Shown piece after piece: positions 1-12,607 of a stretch of DNA of 64,000 nt. This stretch comes from Arabidopsis thaliana. Lineage: Eukaryota > Streptophyta > Magnoliopsida > Brassicales > Brassicaceae. Under the pieces are notes generated by a model, which saw only the letters and a list, made by a program, of their open reading frames with translations, was not told the origin of the DNA and made no database searches. Position 1 is the stretch's first letter, and the number at the start of each line of letters is the position of its first letter. The stretch covers positions 8,184,001 to 8,248,000 of the forward strand of contig NC_003070.9 of assembly GCF_000001735.4 (NCBI RefSeq). Reading direction: 5' to 3'. The position numbers and the translations under genes were made by a program.

Positions 1-1237
1 TTTATATACACGTAAATGCCGGTCCAAAACTTCTTGGGCCACTTAACGTATTACTAGGATTGATTTCTCATAAGCTCGTTGTGAGATAAAATACAAGTGT
101 GCATTTGGCCCAAACAGAAACAATGTCGTAGTGGTGATTTAAACATGTGCTTATAAGGAGCAAAAGATCACTATAAATTGGTAAAGAAGGTGCAATGCAA
201 GATCATATTCGCCGAACTAAGTTGACCTAAATTCTATTTCTTATTGTCTAATCGTCTTTTTTTTTTCAAGCTAGGGTTAATTATAACATCCTATGCAATC
301 CCAAGAAATCTCACTTTTAAGCCACCCTGTCCATTTTCTTTCAGATGGTCTATCATGCATTCTATGTGGCCTTTTAAAAAAAGGTTGGAGTTTTTCGTTG
401 TTGTTGTCGGGAAAGTATTAGTGTAAAAGAATACCTTATGCCATATGGAAGACTGGAAGTCACAATGTTATCAAGATCTTTCCGCGACCGTATCAAGAAT
501 TGTTTTTTCCTAGAAGTCACAATGTTATCATAGCTTTGAATGAATTCGATTAACTTCAGAAATATTTTATCATTTCACAAAAGTAGTAACATCTTATTAA
601 AAATATCTATTAGTTTATGTTATCAGTTCATTTCATCTTTTAATCTAGCTAAATTTTCAATTCGATTTGATTTATAGACCAGTTTTATTTTGAGATAAAT
701 TTCTTGCTTATAACGTTTACACAATTATAATCGCAGACACATAGCTGATTTGAAGTCTTCTTGAAAGCAATTGCTTCTTCGATTCATCCGCGTCGGTTTA
801 TCCCTCTTGACAATTACACATTGACTTTTGATATATAATGTAAGCTCTAACTTGGCAAAGTTCTTAACACAATTCTGCTCATGGTTTGGTCATATTTTCT
901 AATATTATAAAACATAATTATCTTAAATAAAAATATTATTTTTATTTTTTTATTTAATCAGTTTATTTCATAAATAATTTGGATATACATCCGTTTGATC
1001 TAGCTAAGATATCAATTCGATTCTAGATCAATTTTATTCTCGGAGACTAAACATGGCCTAGTAAACTACAAAATGGCGAAATCATACAAACATATCTTGA
1101 CCAAAATCATCACTGAAGAAAGAGAGAGAAGAACGTAATATTACATCTGTACTGAAATTAAAAGATGAAAAAGAGACAAAAAGAAAAATTTAACCATCGG
1201 TTAAATATCAATATTGGACCGATACAAAAAATTATAG
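1..1237. other. Intergenic region downstream of SULTR3;3
   Basis: No convincing gene is visible; open frames are short and start at non-ATG codons. The stretch is AT-rich. It holds an 18-bp exact direct repeat (456-473 and 513-530) and a diverged duplication of about 110 bp (roughly 590-705 and 935-1050), where both copies share a 'ctagct...tcaattcgatt...ttttatt' core. It contains the 3' flank of the minus-strand transporter gene. From remembered gene order the auxin carrier gene PIN7 should lie just to the left, but none of its coding sequence is in the window. Confidence 0.6.
590..1050. repeat. Diverged local direct duplication
   Basis: Two stretches, about 590-705 and 935-1050, share the same succession of short words: a 'cagtt(c/t)atttcat' block, 'ctagcta', 'tcaattcgatt', then 'ttttatt'. 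They have many substitutions between them. This looks like an old local duplication. Copy borders are approximate. Confidence 0.45.
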
Positions 1238-4200
1238 TTAAACGTTACTGAGAGATGGCCCTTTAAGAGAGAGCGACGCAACGGCCTCAGCGACGGTTAA
1301 GAAGAGAAACTCGGGCCTCATGAACTCTTTTTGTTCGTCAGCTCTTTGAAGCTTCTCCACCACTTCGCTTAGAGGGTTCACAAACACAAGCTTCACACAT
1401 AAAATAAATATCCAGTTTAGATCAAAATCTAATTAGTTTCCTTGGATAAGTGACAAAATCGGATTGTGAAAACAACTATTTTTACCTCGATGTCCTTCTT
1501 GGCGGTTGTTTTCTTAAGTTCCTTAAAAAAGGACACTCCGTTTGTGTCTACACCGCTCACGGCTTTAACATATATAAAAGCAAAGTTAGCTAGTTGAAAT
1601 ATATTGGTTTTCTTGAGTTTTATGGTTTTGCATTAGAAAATTAAAACTAATTAGCAATGAGTGAATTTGCCTTTAAGTCTAATCACATTTCCTATACGGG
1701 TTTCTAATAGATTCTATCAAGACTAACCTGACATTTCAAGAATCAAGAACTGTAGGCTAGAATGCTTCTCTTGAGCTTCCTCTTCTTCGCATTCTTCAAT
1801 CCAACGAGATGTTCTACAAAAAATTTATGCAACACAAAAGCAGAGAATGTTAGTAAATGAAACATAGCTATTAAGAAATGTGGTGTTGACAAAAAAAATG
1901 TATTAAGAAATGTGGTTACAATCTAATAAACATCAGGGTTCATAAACATTTAAGAGATCAAAGTCTAATGTATCCGAACTTCCAAAATCTATATAGAAAG
2001 GATCGTAGTTTCATAGCTAACCTTTCAGTGAGGTAGTTAGAATTGGCGAAATTGACAGGAGATTCGATGCTTAAAACAAGAAATCCCGGGATCCTTTGTG
2101 CTTCTTTGTAATGATGAAGATCTCGGTATATATCCGTTCCAGGAATATTACCCATTATAACCATTTTCGGCCTTGTTACTTGCATCAATATCTTGAACAA
2201 CGATAGCCCCACCGCAATGGCTAGACCGTTTTGAACGGATAGGAAAATGACACCAAAGAACGCGCAAAGCATCACCAAGAAATCAAATTTATCGATCTTC
2301 CATATGTGACAGGCCGCGGGAAGGTCGATGAGACCAATGACCGCGGTCACAATGATGGCACCGAGGACCACATTGGGAGTGTATTCGAAAAGCGGCATTA
2401 GGAAGAGAAGCGTAACCATAACAGTGACCGACATAACAATGTTTGAAACTGCGGTTTTAGCTCCCGCGTTGTTGTTGACCGCTGATCTAGAGAATGCTCC
2501 GGTTGTGACGTAGCAAGATGTGGCAGAGCCTACTACGTTCATCAGACCAATGGCGATCATCTCTTTGTTTCCATCTACGTGGTAGTTCTTTAGCGCTGCA
2601 AATGTTCTTCCCACTGCGATTCCTTCCTGTTCAAGTAATAGCTAGTTAGGTGTGAGGATTATTTCAATCTCTACTTTCTTTTTTTTCTTTTTTTGCATAG
2701 ACAATAAAAAGGTTTTTTATGGAAAAATAAAAGCTGATTTGTATTACGAAAATGTGATAAATTTATTTCTCACGTAAAAGTTGCGTTTGAAAAGAATAAA
2801 AAAAAACTATACCGTGAGGGAGACGATTCCGGTGACGAGTCCGGTTTTGGCGACGAGTGCGAGATGACTACCGTGAAACTGAAGCATGTTCCAAGACGGT
2901 GGATTCAAACCTTCTGGTAATTTCCCGATCTATCAACAAATTAATCCTAGATTTCAAAAATTCTGCAAAACAAAGAAACAAAAACAGAGAATTGGTTTAG
3001 GTAAGAGGAAACTTACGACGCTGATTCCGTGACGCTCGGCTCTGAAAACAAAGACAAGAAGTGTAGAGACGATAACGGAAAGAAGTGGTGCTCCGGCTGA
3101 GACCCAAAACAGCTTCGGCTTCTTCATGCTCTGCGTTAAATTTCCATTCTTATTATTACTTAAGAGGAAACCAGATCAAAGTATGTAATAGCTATTTAAG
3201 TCATTAAATTAATTATATATTTAACTTTTTGATGAAATAACAATTTGTTTTTCTACTCCAAAACAATTAGTTCGTTATTTATGGCGGGAAGAACGTATAG
3301 AGAGAAACAATGACGGTCCATCGTAACAAATGTTGTACATGCATATTGAGGGAGAATGAAAATGATAAATGAATAGTGAGAGGTAAGCAACATACGAGGT
3401 GACGTGTCGAGAGCAAGAAGAGCAAGAAGCAAACTCCCATCACAATTGTTTGCCATGACCACTGTATAATAGTAACATTGTAAATAAAATTGACTAAAAT
3501 ACAGGAATTAGGAAAAAGAAGAAGAAGAGAAATTAAACCTCGTTGGTGTGTTGGAAAACAGAGGAGAGAACAGGGACTACACTCATATGCTTTGTGAAAT
3601 GAGTTATCCCAAGCAGACCCTTTAGCTGTTGGAGTGATACAATTATGGCTGCTCCACCCATAAACCCTATTAGCGTCGCTTTTGATAGAAAGTCTATTAT
3701 AAATCCCAGCCTACATATTAAAAAATAAATACAGTTAACACAATGTCTCTTTTTCTTAAACAACATCTTCTCCATTGCCACTTGGTGGTGCAATTACTCT
3801 TTTTTGTTTGATCATGAATTATTTTATATTTGTGTTAGAATACACATTAATATTTCTTAGAACATTTTATGAAAATATTTATTTTTCACTAGTGATAGAA
3901 TAATAATATATGATTGATTAATGATTATTTATCACTTTTTCTAAAAAGCTTATTATATTTTGGACTAGGGTCAATAATGATAATTGTCTAGTAAATATGT
4001 ACTACCCAAACATTAAACCTGAAAACAATCTTAACTTTGTTTTCTAATCTTGAAAAGCAATTAATATAAGCACCGACGACATTTAACATTTAGTAATACT
4101 AGCGTGTACATGTAACCCTACAGACTGCCACTAGCCTAGCACAGGCCCAATATTGACCTCACATAACACACTATATTTCAACAGATATAAATCATGGTTC

Positions 4201-4954
4201 ATGCAAAGCTACAAAAAACTTTTTAGGTAAATATATAAATTTATAACCTGAGGATTCCAAGAGAGGCTTGAAAGAGACCAGCAAAGAAGGTAGAAGAGAA
4301 GGCTAGCTGTAGAAAGAGAACAGGATCGTCTACGGGAGATACTTGTTGCCTTAGCATGGATCCTAAGATTAACGACGCTATGGAGACTGGTCCCACTGCT
4401 AGATCTCTTGAGCTTCCCAAGACCGCATAAACCAACGGTGGCACGAAGCTCGAGTCTACACATACATCAACACACGTGTTTATGTAACGGTCTATAATGT
4501 TTCATGTATATTCTATTCAATTTTACTTTCAGATTCTTACATAGACCAACGATTGGTGGCAAATTTGCTAGCTTCGCGTAACTAATCCCCTGTTTTTATG
4601 AAAACCAAGAAGACGAAGATTATAATCAAGAATTGCATAAAATGGTGGTCGTTATTGATCGGAACGTGAAAATGGGTCGTCGTCGGATTTTTGATACGTA
4701 CGTACCTGAGGAATAGCTAAACTAGCGATGGTAAGACCTGAAACGACGTCGGATTTGAGTAGGCTGAAGCTGTACTCAGGACACCATTGGAGGATTGGAA
4801 AAATGTATTGAGCGGCGCGTATGAGCTTGGTACGGTTTGGTTGTCCTCTGAACTGTCTTAAGGGATCGTCCGGGAAGAAAGTCTCCTTCAGTTTTGTCTT
4901 TAGCTTTGCCACCGTGCTCTTATGCGGCGGAGCAACCACCTTGTGCACCTCCAT
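1238..4954 (-). CDS. SULTR3;3: Sulfate transporter SULTR3;3 (AST91), SLC26/SulP family
   Basis: A proton-coupled sulfate transporter of plant group 3, predicted to be a multi-pass membrane protein. In Arabidopsis, group 3 members are associated with plastid sulfate uptake. Eleven exons on the minus strand close in phase: 4954-4706, 4589-4541, 4455-4248, 3710-3539, 3461-3396, 3130-3017, 2929-2813, 2626-2022, 1813-1728, 1562-1486 and 1390-1238. They give 631 aa, the usual family length. The start ATG opens a short hydrophilic N-terminus (MEVHKVV). It is followed by the SulP core with GISYAKLANLPPIVGLY, a run of hydrophobic helices, and the AVNNNAGAKTAVSN stretch. A cytosolic STAS domain ends the protein, encoded by the last four exons (LILEMSAVSGVD, then a basic KELKKTTAKKD segment). 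No frame damage is seen. The paralogue assignment rests on recalled sequence and gene order. Confidence 0.95.
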
Positions 4955-5961
4955 TAATTGGTTTTCCTAAGAATTTTTGTCACCAATGTGTGATGTTTCC
5001 TCTCTTGGCTCTTTGCTGATAATTTAAACATGAGTATTATTTCGGGTCGGTCTTTACATTTTATAATGGTCTTATCTTGGCCTATCTTTTATTTTTGATA
5101 TGAAAAAAAAAAAAATTCGGAAAGTTACACGTATACTGTTGTCTCTGTATTTTTTTTTTGTTTTGTAATTTGAGCCGATAATCCGTTGTGAATTTCTCTT
5201 TTTTTTTTTTGTTGGCGTTTGTCTATTATTTACCCTATGAATATTGATTCGTGTAAAAAAAAAAAACTGATTCGTGTCTATGCTCCAAATCTTTCACATT
5301 TTCTATGTTCGATTAAAGATGAAATACATAAGAAAAACATAATATTTTAATTAAAACATTCGCGCGCCACCTTGAGAACTTGTAATAATGCATATATAGC
5401 TATGACGTATTTAAGTGGTTGTAAAGACAAAAAACAAAAACAGAGTTTTATAATTATGATCACTGGTATGGTAGATGCATAGTTTTGTGAAGCGACTGAC
5501 AAATAGAACATTTTAGTTGAATGATTTTATTTTTGTAGAAAATAATATAACAACAACTAATTAGTATCTTTTTTATTAAGTACGATAAGTACTAATTATA
5601 ACACTATATATATATTTGTAACCATAATTTTTTTAACATTCTTAGTTTCCAAAATTTTAAAATGCAAGAACCTCAGTACAACGTTTTCTCCGTATTTAGT
5701 TGATGTTAATGTTATAGTAGGAAAAAATGTTCTAAATTAGATGATGTTTTTAATTTTTAATGCAATATTAATTAGTTTTTTTTTATTGGTTTTGATGATT
5801 TATAATATACAGATAATTTTTTCTATTGGTTAATTAGATAAATTGATGTTTAAAAAAATAAAATTAAAAATGATTCAATCGGTGTACAAAAACTTTAAAC
5901 ACCAAGTAAAAAGACACGAAGATAGTACTATAATACTATGAATAATAAATAAATGGGTGAA

Positions 5962-6558
5962 TCTATATATACATTTTTGCAGCCATTTTGTGAAATAAAT
6001 CCTGGAGTTGGAACTTATTTACAAAGGCTGCCACTGACTTTTAATTATTAGTTTTTTAGCAATAAATTGATTAACAAACGAAAAACATTCTAAATATATT
6101 CCAATCCCATATATCACGCAGATTTTTCCAAAATTTAAACTAAATTTCGGCAACTAATTAAAACAAAAAATGTTTGACAACCCAAAAGACAATTGCAATC
6201 CCTTAAAATGAGCAAAACGCAACTAAATACATTTTTTATCAATTCACTAAATCTTATTTCTTCAAAATTTGAACTAGATTTCGACAACTATTTAAAACAA
6301 AATTTTGTTTGACAAACTAAAACACAATTGCAATCCCGTAAAATATTTATTTTAATTATAAATTTAAATTAGCGGGGTACCGCGAGCTTTTTTTACAGGA
6401 CGGGTTTGGCGGAACGGGTTTGGAAGGACGTTACTTAATAACAATTGTAAACTATAAAATAAAAATAATTTATAAATAGATATAATTTGCAAAATTTTTA
6501 TATATATTAACTTAAAAAAATAAATTATCTCCGCGGTGTACCGCGGATTAAAATCTAG
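5962..6558 (+). mobile_element. Short non-autonomous Helitron (ATREP-like)
   Basis: The 3' end is characteristic. A 7-bp GC hairpin (CCGCGGT, 6531-6537; ACCGCGG, 6540-6546; 2-nt loop) lies 8 nt before CTAG (6555-6558), which is followed by T. The best 5' end is TC at 5962 after an A, in 'A|TCTATATATACATTTTTGC', which fits insertion between A and T. The element is about 597 bp with no ORF, so it would need a helicase supplied elsewhere. Inside, a block of about 80 bp is duplicated (6130-6208 and 6263-6344). The 3' end is well supported. The 5' end is the nearest plausible TC and could be another. Confidence 0.7.
6130..6344. repeat. Internal tandem duplication inside the Helitron
   Basis: Copies at 6130-6208 and 6263-6344 both read 'aaattt-aact-a-atttcg-caact-..-aaaaca..-tgtttgacaa..-aca-attgcaatccc-taaaat', with scattered substitutions and small indels. 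The spacing is about 133 bp. Confidence 0.65.
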
Positions 6559-9018
6559 TTACATATTAAAAACATAACAACTAAGAAAATTTGAGTATCA
6601 ATAATGCATAACTATCTGTTCATGTACCCGTTGAGATCGCTAACAAACAGAGAGACGATCAGACGACCAACTAGCTAGTCTACAGTAGGAGTTGTTAGTT
6701 GTTACATTGACCCGGACAAAAAATGTTGATGATTTTAGACTTATCGTCTTTGGCTAAAGATATTAATACATATCTATATAACATATTTATATATATGGAT
6801 ATAATGTCTGATCTTGCATCAACAATTATCCAAGATAATTGATTAACACTAAAATTAACAGCGGTTGAAAAACTGTATATGTTGCAAACCAAATTCATAA
6901 CCGAGCCAACTTGTTGTGATCCAATGTTAGTAGGATCATTATGAAATCGGAGGATAAAAATTCCTAGTAATTCAAAGTATAATAAGTGATATTATAGTTT
7001 GATACTCCAAGATTGTCTTTTCGTGTGAATCAGATCAAGTATATATTAATTTAATAAGTGAATCTCGGACATTCCTTGTTTCTGGTGAAAGAAACGAAAC
7101 GACCATAATTAAAAGCATTCTTTACATATTCATATAAGATGAATGATCTAACCAAACTTATTAAAGAAGTAGAAAAAATTCCGACCAAACCTATCTACGT
7201 CGGTAATATGCATGGCAAAAACCTACAATTTTAACCTACATATTTTCTCAATAAGAAGTGAATGCTAACTGAATCTATTTCGGTTTCTATGTTTTTTTAT
7301 GTCGGAACACAAATTAAGAAGAATAAGATGAGCTAACTATATATAATGAAATTTGTTCATAATTGATTCCAATGTACAGAATTGAGTCAAAATACTAAAC
7401 TGTTTTCGATAAGTTATAATCCAAACTGAAGATTCTAGATCCACTAATTGTTACCGGGTCCATCTAAAAAATGGTGGAACAAAAAGTGAGCATTGGTTTC
7501 ATTATGATTTCTGATCGTGTTTTTTTTTTCTTATTCTTTACAATGATCAACCAAGGAGTTTGAAATCACAATTTCCACTAGCTCCCGCATCTTTAGAAAA
7601 TTAGCTTGATATAACAATGTATTTTTCAAAGATTTTTGTTTTTAGTTTTGTATCGAACACGAACGTTTTGCCTATAGGTAAATCATACGAAGCATTTGAT
7701 CAAATTTTCTAGTTATTATATCCATTTAAATCACATTTCTGTTTCGTTTCACCAGTTTTGTTTTAGTAATACTATTACTAATAACATTTATTCGATTTAA
7801 TTATATATAAAAAAAACATTCATTCCATTTGGTATCTATATATTCTTTATGCACTGTTAATTTCCTCGTTTCCTTGTCCTCGTTAAAAACCTTAACTAAG
7901 TATGCTTATGGTTTGCTCTTCTTAAGTTCTTATAACGTTGTCTTGGTTGGGTGCGAAACAAATCATTGTGTGAAAGAGAGAATAACTGAAAAATGAGAAT
8001 GATCTATGAAAACGTGAACCACGTCACATGGGAGGGCAGTGAACACGAAGTCAAATAATACAAGTAAATGAATATTATAAATGGTATGGATACTGGTAGG
8101 CCAAATCGAATTAAAATATTGAAAAAGAATATCATAAGAAAGAAACAAAAGGGAAAAGTAACGGGACATGAATGGAGTTATTCATAGAAAAAGGATCTGA
8201 TACCCAACTCTTTTGGAATGTATGCACATTGCGCACTTGTTAATGTATTCGCGTGGCTCTATTTTGTTGACCCATCTATCCACATTTTTGAGTTTAAATT
8301 TTCTTGATATATTATAGGTTTGATTCTAAAAATTAGGTATAAGAAATTAGAGGTTTTTCATATTTTTATAAGCTGCGAATTAAACCATAATTAAATTAGT
8401 GTTAATGATATAAATATTAGCTCAAAGATACATAAAATGTTCATGTATGTAATGAATAAAAAAAATTGCATTTAACAACCCATGTTTCAGACATGACATG
8501 ACACATGAATCTCTTGGCTTTCCACTAGACAAGTCATCGACTTTTTTAGGAATCTATAGTATTCGAATTTAATAATATATAGAGAAATAAGGAGATCATC
8601 TTGTATAGTGCAATCAATAAAGATATTTTATAGTGGTCACAAATTACCTTAATTTTTTTAAATAACACTAATTTAGAAAAGGATGTATATCTATTCAAAA
8701 CTCTAAACTTAGGGTTTCACATGGTGATTTAGGAATGCACACAAAAATTAGGCACATAAAGAGCCTGAAATTTCTTGCGTTGAGAAAACGAGAAGTAGAA
8801 AATGAAACTTATTCACGTTGTTTTACCTTGACTGGACCCAATAAATATTTGTTGAATGACCACACTAAAAGACGACGTAAAAACCACCCTATTAACCGTA
8901 CTGCATTGCTAGCTTGTAGAGTCGTAGACCATATAACATATAATGACAAAAACAAATTTTTAACCTCTTTGTTTTTAATTGTCAAACTAACAAAGTGTAG
9001 CTTAGAATCTAATTAGCA

Positions 9019-9019
<1 letters not shown>

Positions 9020-9048
<29 letters not shown>
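9020..9048. repeat. (AT)n microsatellite
   Basis: An uninterrupted AT dinucleotide run of about 29 bp in the gene-poor interval. Confidence 0.9.
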
Positions 9049-9055
<7 letters not shown>

Positions 9056-11711
9056 TTTACAAAATTATGCATTCAACATAATAAATTAGTAATAGCAATT
9101 ATTAATGAAAATAAATTAGAATAATATATAGACAAGATGGTAAATTAATGTTTAGTAATAAACTAAATAAATGGATAGAGTTTCACAACCAGTCAAACTC
9201 AATCTTCTTAATTATATAAGAAGAAGAAAGAAGGCTAATTATGATGGAATGGCCATTTTTGAATGATTCAACTGGGTTTATATATATTTGTATAGGCATA
9301 TAGCCAATGCTTTTTTTGATAACTTTTGAGCTAAAGGTGATAGATATTTGATAATTTGCTTGGCATATTAGCACATGTAAGAAGATAATCAAAATGTTGA
9401 ATTAAATTTTGAAGGAAAATGAGAAGGTGGGACAAAGGCGGCAAATGTCGAATGAGACAATGTGTTATCTTAAGTCTGAATTAACGCTGATTAGCAAATA
9501 TTCAAATAAGTGTGAAAAAAGGAAGAGGTCAATATCCATTTCCTTGCAAGTTGCAACCATACAATCTGACCGGTGTGACCCAATTGTCCAATAGTAAAAT
9601 ATATAGGTCCCTAAAAATAATAATGCGACTTGAGATAGTGACGACTGACAAGAACGGTCCTCCGATTTTATTATTTCAACCTTCTTTCAACCCCTATTCG
9701 GAACCAACTTGATAGTACATCAAACCACTTATACGGATTTGTCTTTGATATGTTTTTTTGGTTTTTGCATTATCGTGATGTGTTGATGCAATTTTGGTTT
9801 TTGTTTGTTAGCATCACGTTCTTATCTTCATGAAAATATACGTAACTGTGACCGAAAAGAGCTGTACGTGGGTTTCATCCAAAATGTGATCAAGTCCTAA
9901 CACTTTTTTTCTTTCTTTTTTTCTGTTGTTGACTTCTACTATAGAACATTATACTTAAGAATTTAGATGCTGTATTTTTCTTTTCATATCTTCTACTACA
10001 TATAAACTGTACATATACAACCTAAATCGTCAAACCAATCTACCCACAATCATAACAAATAAGCACGAACTCAAATGGTCTTAAGTGAAACATGACATAG
10101 ACTTATATACTAGCGTGGCACCTCAAGAAAGAACTTCAAACCCACCAATGATTAAAACTTGGCTCTTGTCCTATTAGGCTTCGTGAATGATCTCCTCCTA
10201 ATCTTCCAAAGTAAAAAGGTCGGTGCACGATGCAAGGCTTGTAATGTTCTCTTTGAATTTATGGTGAGATTCGATACGATGTTAGTGTCAAGATCCCCTT
10301 TTTTCTTTTAGACTCTTGCTTGGATGATAATTAAGGTGAATATTTATGCTATAGTGCCTATCCATTTCTTCATCATTGTCACGAGATCTAAAACCCATAC
10401 TTATTATACTTTAGGGACCTCCTAAAAGACACATTGAGCTTTTGATCGCGTGTTGCTTTGTTATCATCTTTGCCCACTTTAGGGACCTCCAAGTGTCAGA
10501 ATTTTTCTTTTGAATAGTTAGAGGTTTCTTATCAAAACAAAAAAACAAGAATAGTTAGAGGTTTTGACCCCAAAAGAGAAAGAATAGTTAGAGGTAGGGA
10601 CATTCAATACAATTTTTCGTTTAAGCTCTTTAGTTTTGAAATTTCAAGATGGATATAAAGTTGAATGTACTTTTGGATAAGTTTAACACGGTTTGGATTT
10701 TTTCGTTTCAATATTTTTGAATCATTATTTTCCAATTGGTTGTCAATTCATTTAATTTAGAGCTGACCTAGAGATATCACTATGTAATAAAGTAATTGTT
10801 CTATTCAAAATTGTTAGCTCAAACCTATGTGGTCTAAAATGTTTTGCATACGTGCATTATTTTTCCACAAACTTTTCCATCGATTTAGACATCAATGGTC
10901 TGCTGAATGTTGACGACATCTAGTTTTATATTTGTATTCAATGTCTATTTTTTGAAACGAACCCGCAACCACAACATTGAGTATTCGAAGTATTTTTTTT
11001 TTAACTGTAAACCCAAACGCAAAACTCATGAAATATTTTTACCGGCTGAGCAAACTATTATCCATATTTAAATAAATTTTAGATGTTGAGAGCTGATCTC
11101 GGATTGCGTCACTAATGGCAACAATGATTTACACTTTCACGTTTGGGAGCTTCAATTGGCAATCGAATAAGCTTGACTCTTTGTAGTTCAGTATGGAGAT
11201 ACAAAAACAGTTATATTTTGCTAGTCAAGCAAGTTCCACAAAATAAGCTTTTTGTATCTCCGACTTAATATTTTCACGTTTGGGAGCTCAAACCTATGTC
11301 TTCTTCCGCCAAGGCATGTTCCTACCATTGATTATATTTTGTTTTGTGGCTTTCTTTTGTAATATGATCATTTTCGTAAATTTCGATTTTTGTTATCTAT
11401 TCGTAGTGTCTCCGTTTTTCTTATAAAAAGAACAAAAATGGAAGATTATAAAAAAATGAAGTGGTTTTATGATATGACGTGATGTTTAGTAAAATAACGT
11501 TTTATCGAACGGTTTCACAAACACATTGTACATAAATTACTGAACGAGAAATGTTATTTGTCTACATCACGAGTAAAACTTTAATGCATGTCAATACCAT
11601 TGACCTAATTAATGAAAAATGTTGAATTAATTAATGCATATACCCTACTTTTTATTAACATGAAACGAGTCAAATAAAAAGGGATTGACTCAATAATTTT
11701 AGAAATACTGA

Positions 11712-11789
11712 ATGGGCCTGGGCCACGTAAAGTCCAAGTAACCTTAATAACCTAAAAACCCGGAACACCTGTTGTGCTTAAACCCTAGA
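11712..11789 (+). promoter_or_regulatory. Paired site II elements and telo-box upstream of the co-chaperonin gene
   Basis: Two abutting TGGGCC words (11713-11718 and 11719-11724) lie about 145 bp before the ATG. A telo-box AAACCCTAGA follows at 11780-11789. In plants, TGGGCC/T site II elements bind TCP factors. Together with telo-boxes they mark growth-linked housekeeping promoters for ribosomal, mitochondrial-import and chaperone genes. No TATA box is obvious. The motifs are seen directly; their function here is inferred. Confidence 0.65.
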
Positions 11790-11866
11790 CCCTAAATCTT
11801 AGCGAAATTAAGCAGAGCAACATTTTCGTAATCCGATCTCCGTCGTCGTCGTCGAATCAGATAAAA

Positions 11867-12336
11867 ATGGCGAAGCGTTTGATCCCGACTCTCAACCGTG
11901 TATTGGTGGAGAAGATTCTCCCACCGTCAAAGACCGTCTCCGGCATTCTCCTACCGGAGAAATCATCTCAGGTAAACGAATTTCTTTAAAATTCTCATCT
12001 TTACCCATTTCTTCGATTGGACGAACTAGAAATTTGTTGGATTTGATTAAACACAGTTGAATTCCGGGAGAGTTATAGCAGTTGGTCCTGGAGCTAGAGA
12101 CAGAGCAGGGAATCTAATTCCGGTTTCGGTTAAGGAAGGAGACAATGTTCTTTTGCCTGAATTTGGCGGTACTCAAGTTAAGCTTGGAGAGAAAGAGTAT
12201 GTTCTTAACCTGTTCGATGTAATTCCTCTAAGAGTGAAATTTATCAGTATTTTCGATTTCTCACTGTGTGTTTCGTTCTCTTTGCAGGTTCCTATTGTAT
12301 AGGGATGAAGATATCATGGCTACACTTCACGAGTGA
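11867..12336 (+). CDS. GroES-like 10-kDa co-chaperonin (CPN10)
   Basis: A small single-domain co-chaperonin that caps a GroEL/CPN60-type folding chamber. Its length and lack of a plastid transit peptide fit the mitochondrial/cytosolic CPN10 type. Three exons (11867-11971, 12057-12196, 12288-12336) give 97 aa. The ATG opens MAKRLIPTLNRVLVEK. The mobile-loop region (ILPPSKTVSGILLPEKSS) follows at about residues 17-34. Next come VIAVGPGARD, the LLPEFGGTQVKL segment, and a C-terminus ending RDEDIMATLHE. The second donor is GTATGT inside the GEKE codons; reading through it would give an unrelated tail. By gene order this is AT1G23100, paralogous to the main CPN10 gene. The gene lies close upstream of, and convergent with, the minus-strand gene at 12608-13665. 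Confidence 0.93.
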
Positions 12337-12607
12337 TGTGTTAAAGAGATAGAATTTATGATTCCTCTTTGTTTTGTTGTCTGCAATTGTCTGACATTTG
12401 GATCAATTGTTATGATTGTTCTTCACTGTTGGCAACAAGTTCTTATAATTCAATAATCTCTTTTGTTTGGGAATGATGATGATCTACTTCTTACATAGAG
12501 ATTACTGACTATAAGTCTAGAAATGCTTCTTAGTAATGTCGACTGATTAGGAGAAACAGAGAAACCATTTGTTTCACTGTTCTAAGAATAGCAATTTTGG
12601 AAATGAT

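Larger units (their letters stand above)
4955..11711. other. Long gene-poor AT-rich intergenic region
   Basis: About 6.8 kb lies between the transporter start and the co-chaperonin promoter. I see no ORF with codon structure, splice signals or homology that would support a protein gene. The longest frame, about 93 codons at 8735-9016, resembles no family I know. The region contains the SULTR3;3 upstream sequence (4955-5900), a short Helitron (5962-6558), an (AT)n tract near 9020-9048, and small local repeats around 10.4-10.6 kb and 11.1-11.3 kb. Non-coding transcripts cannot be judged from sequence alone. Confidence 0.6.

Noticed and set aside
244-426. A 60-codon frame near the window start
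   Set aside because: It begins with TTG rather than ATG and reads a poly-T tract; no support for coding.
8735-9016. A 93-codon plus-strand frame with an ATG in the gene-poor interval
   Set aside because: No recognisable motif, no leader or promoter logic, and an amino-acid mix typical of translated AT-rich DNA.
10904-10925. A CTAGT word after 'gacgacat' considered as another Helitron 3' end
   Set aside because: No GC hairpin stands 8-12 nt upstream, so the terminal structure is missing.
11138-11290. Repeated 'ttcacgtttgggagct' words and a 13-bp inverted repeat (11195-11207, 11249-11261)
   Set aside because: The repeats are short and unordered and suggest an old rearrangement, but they are too weak to call an element.
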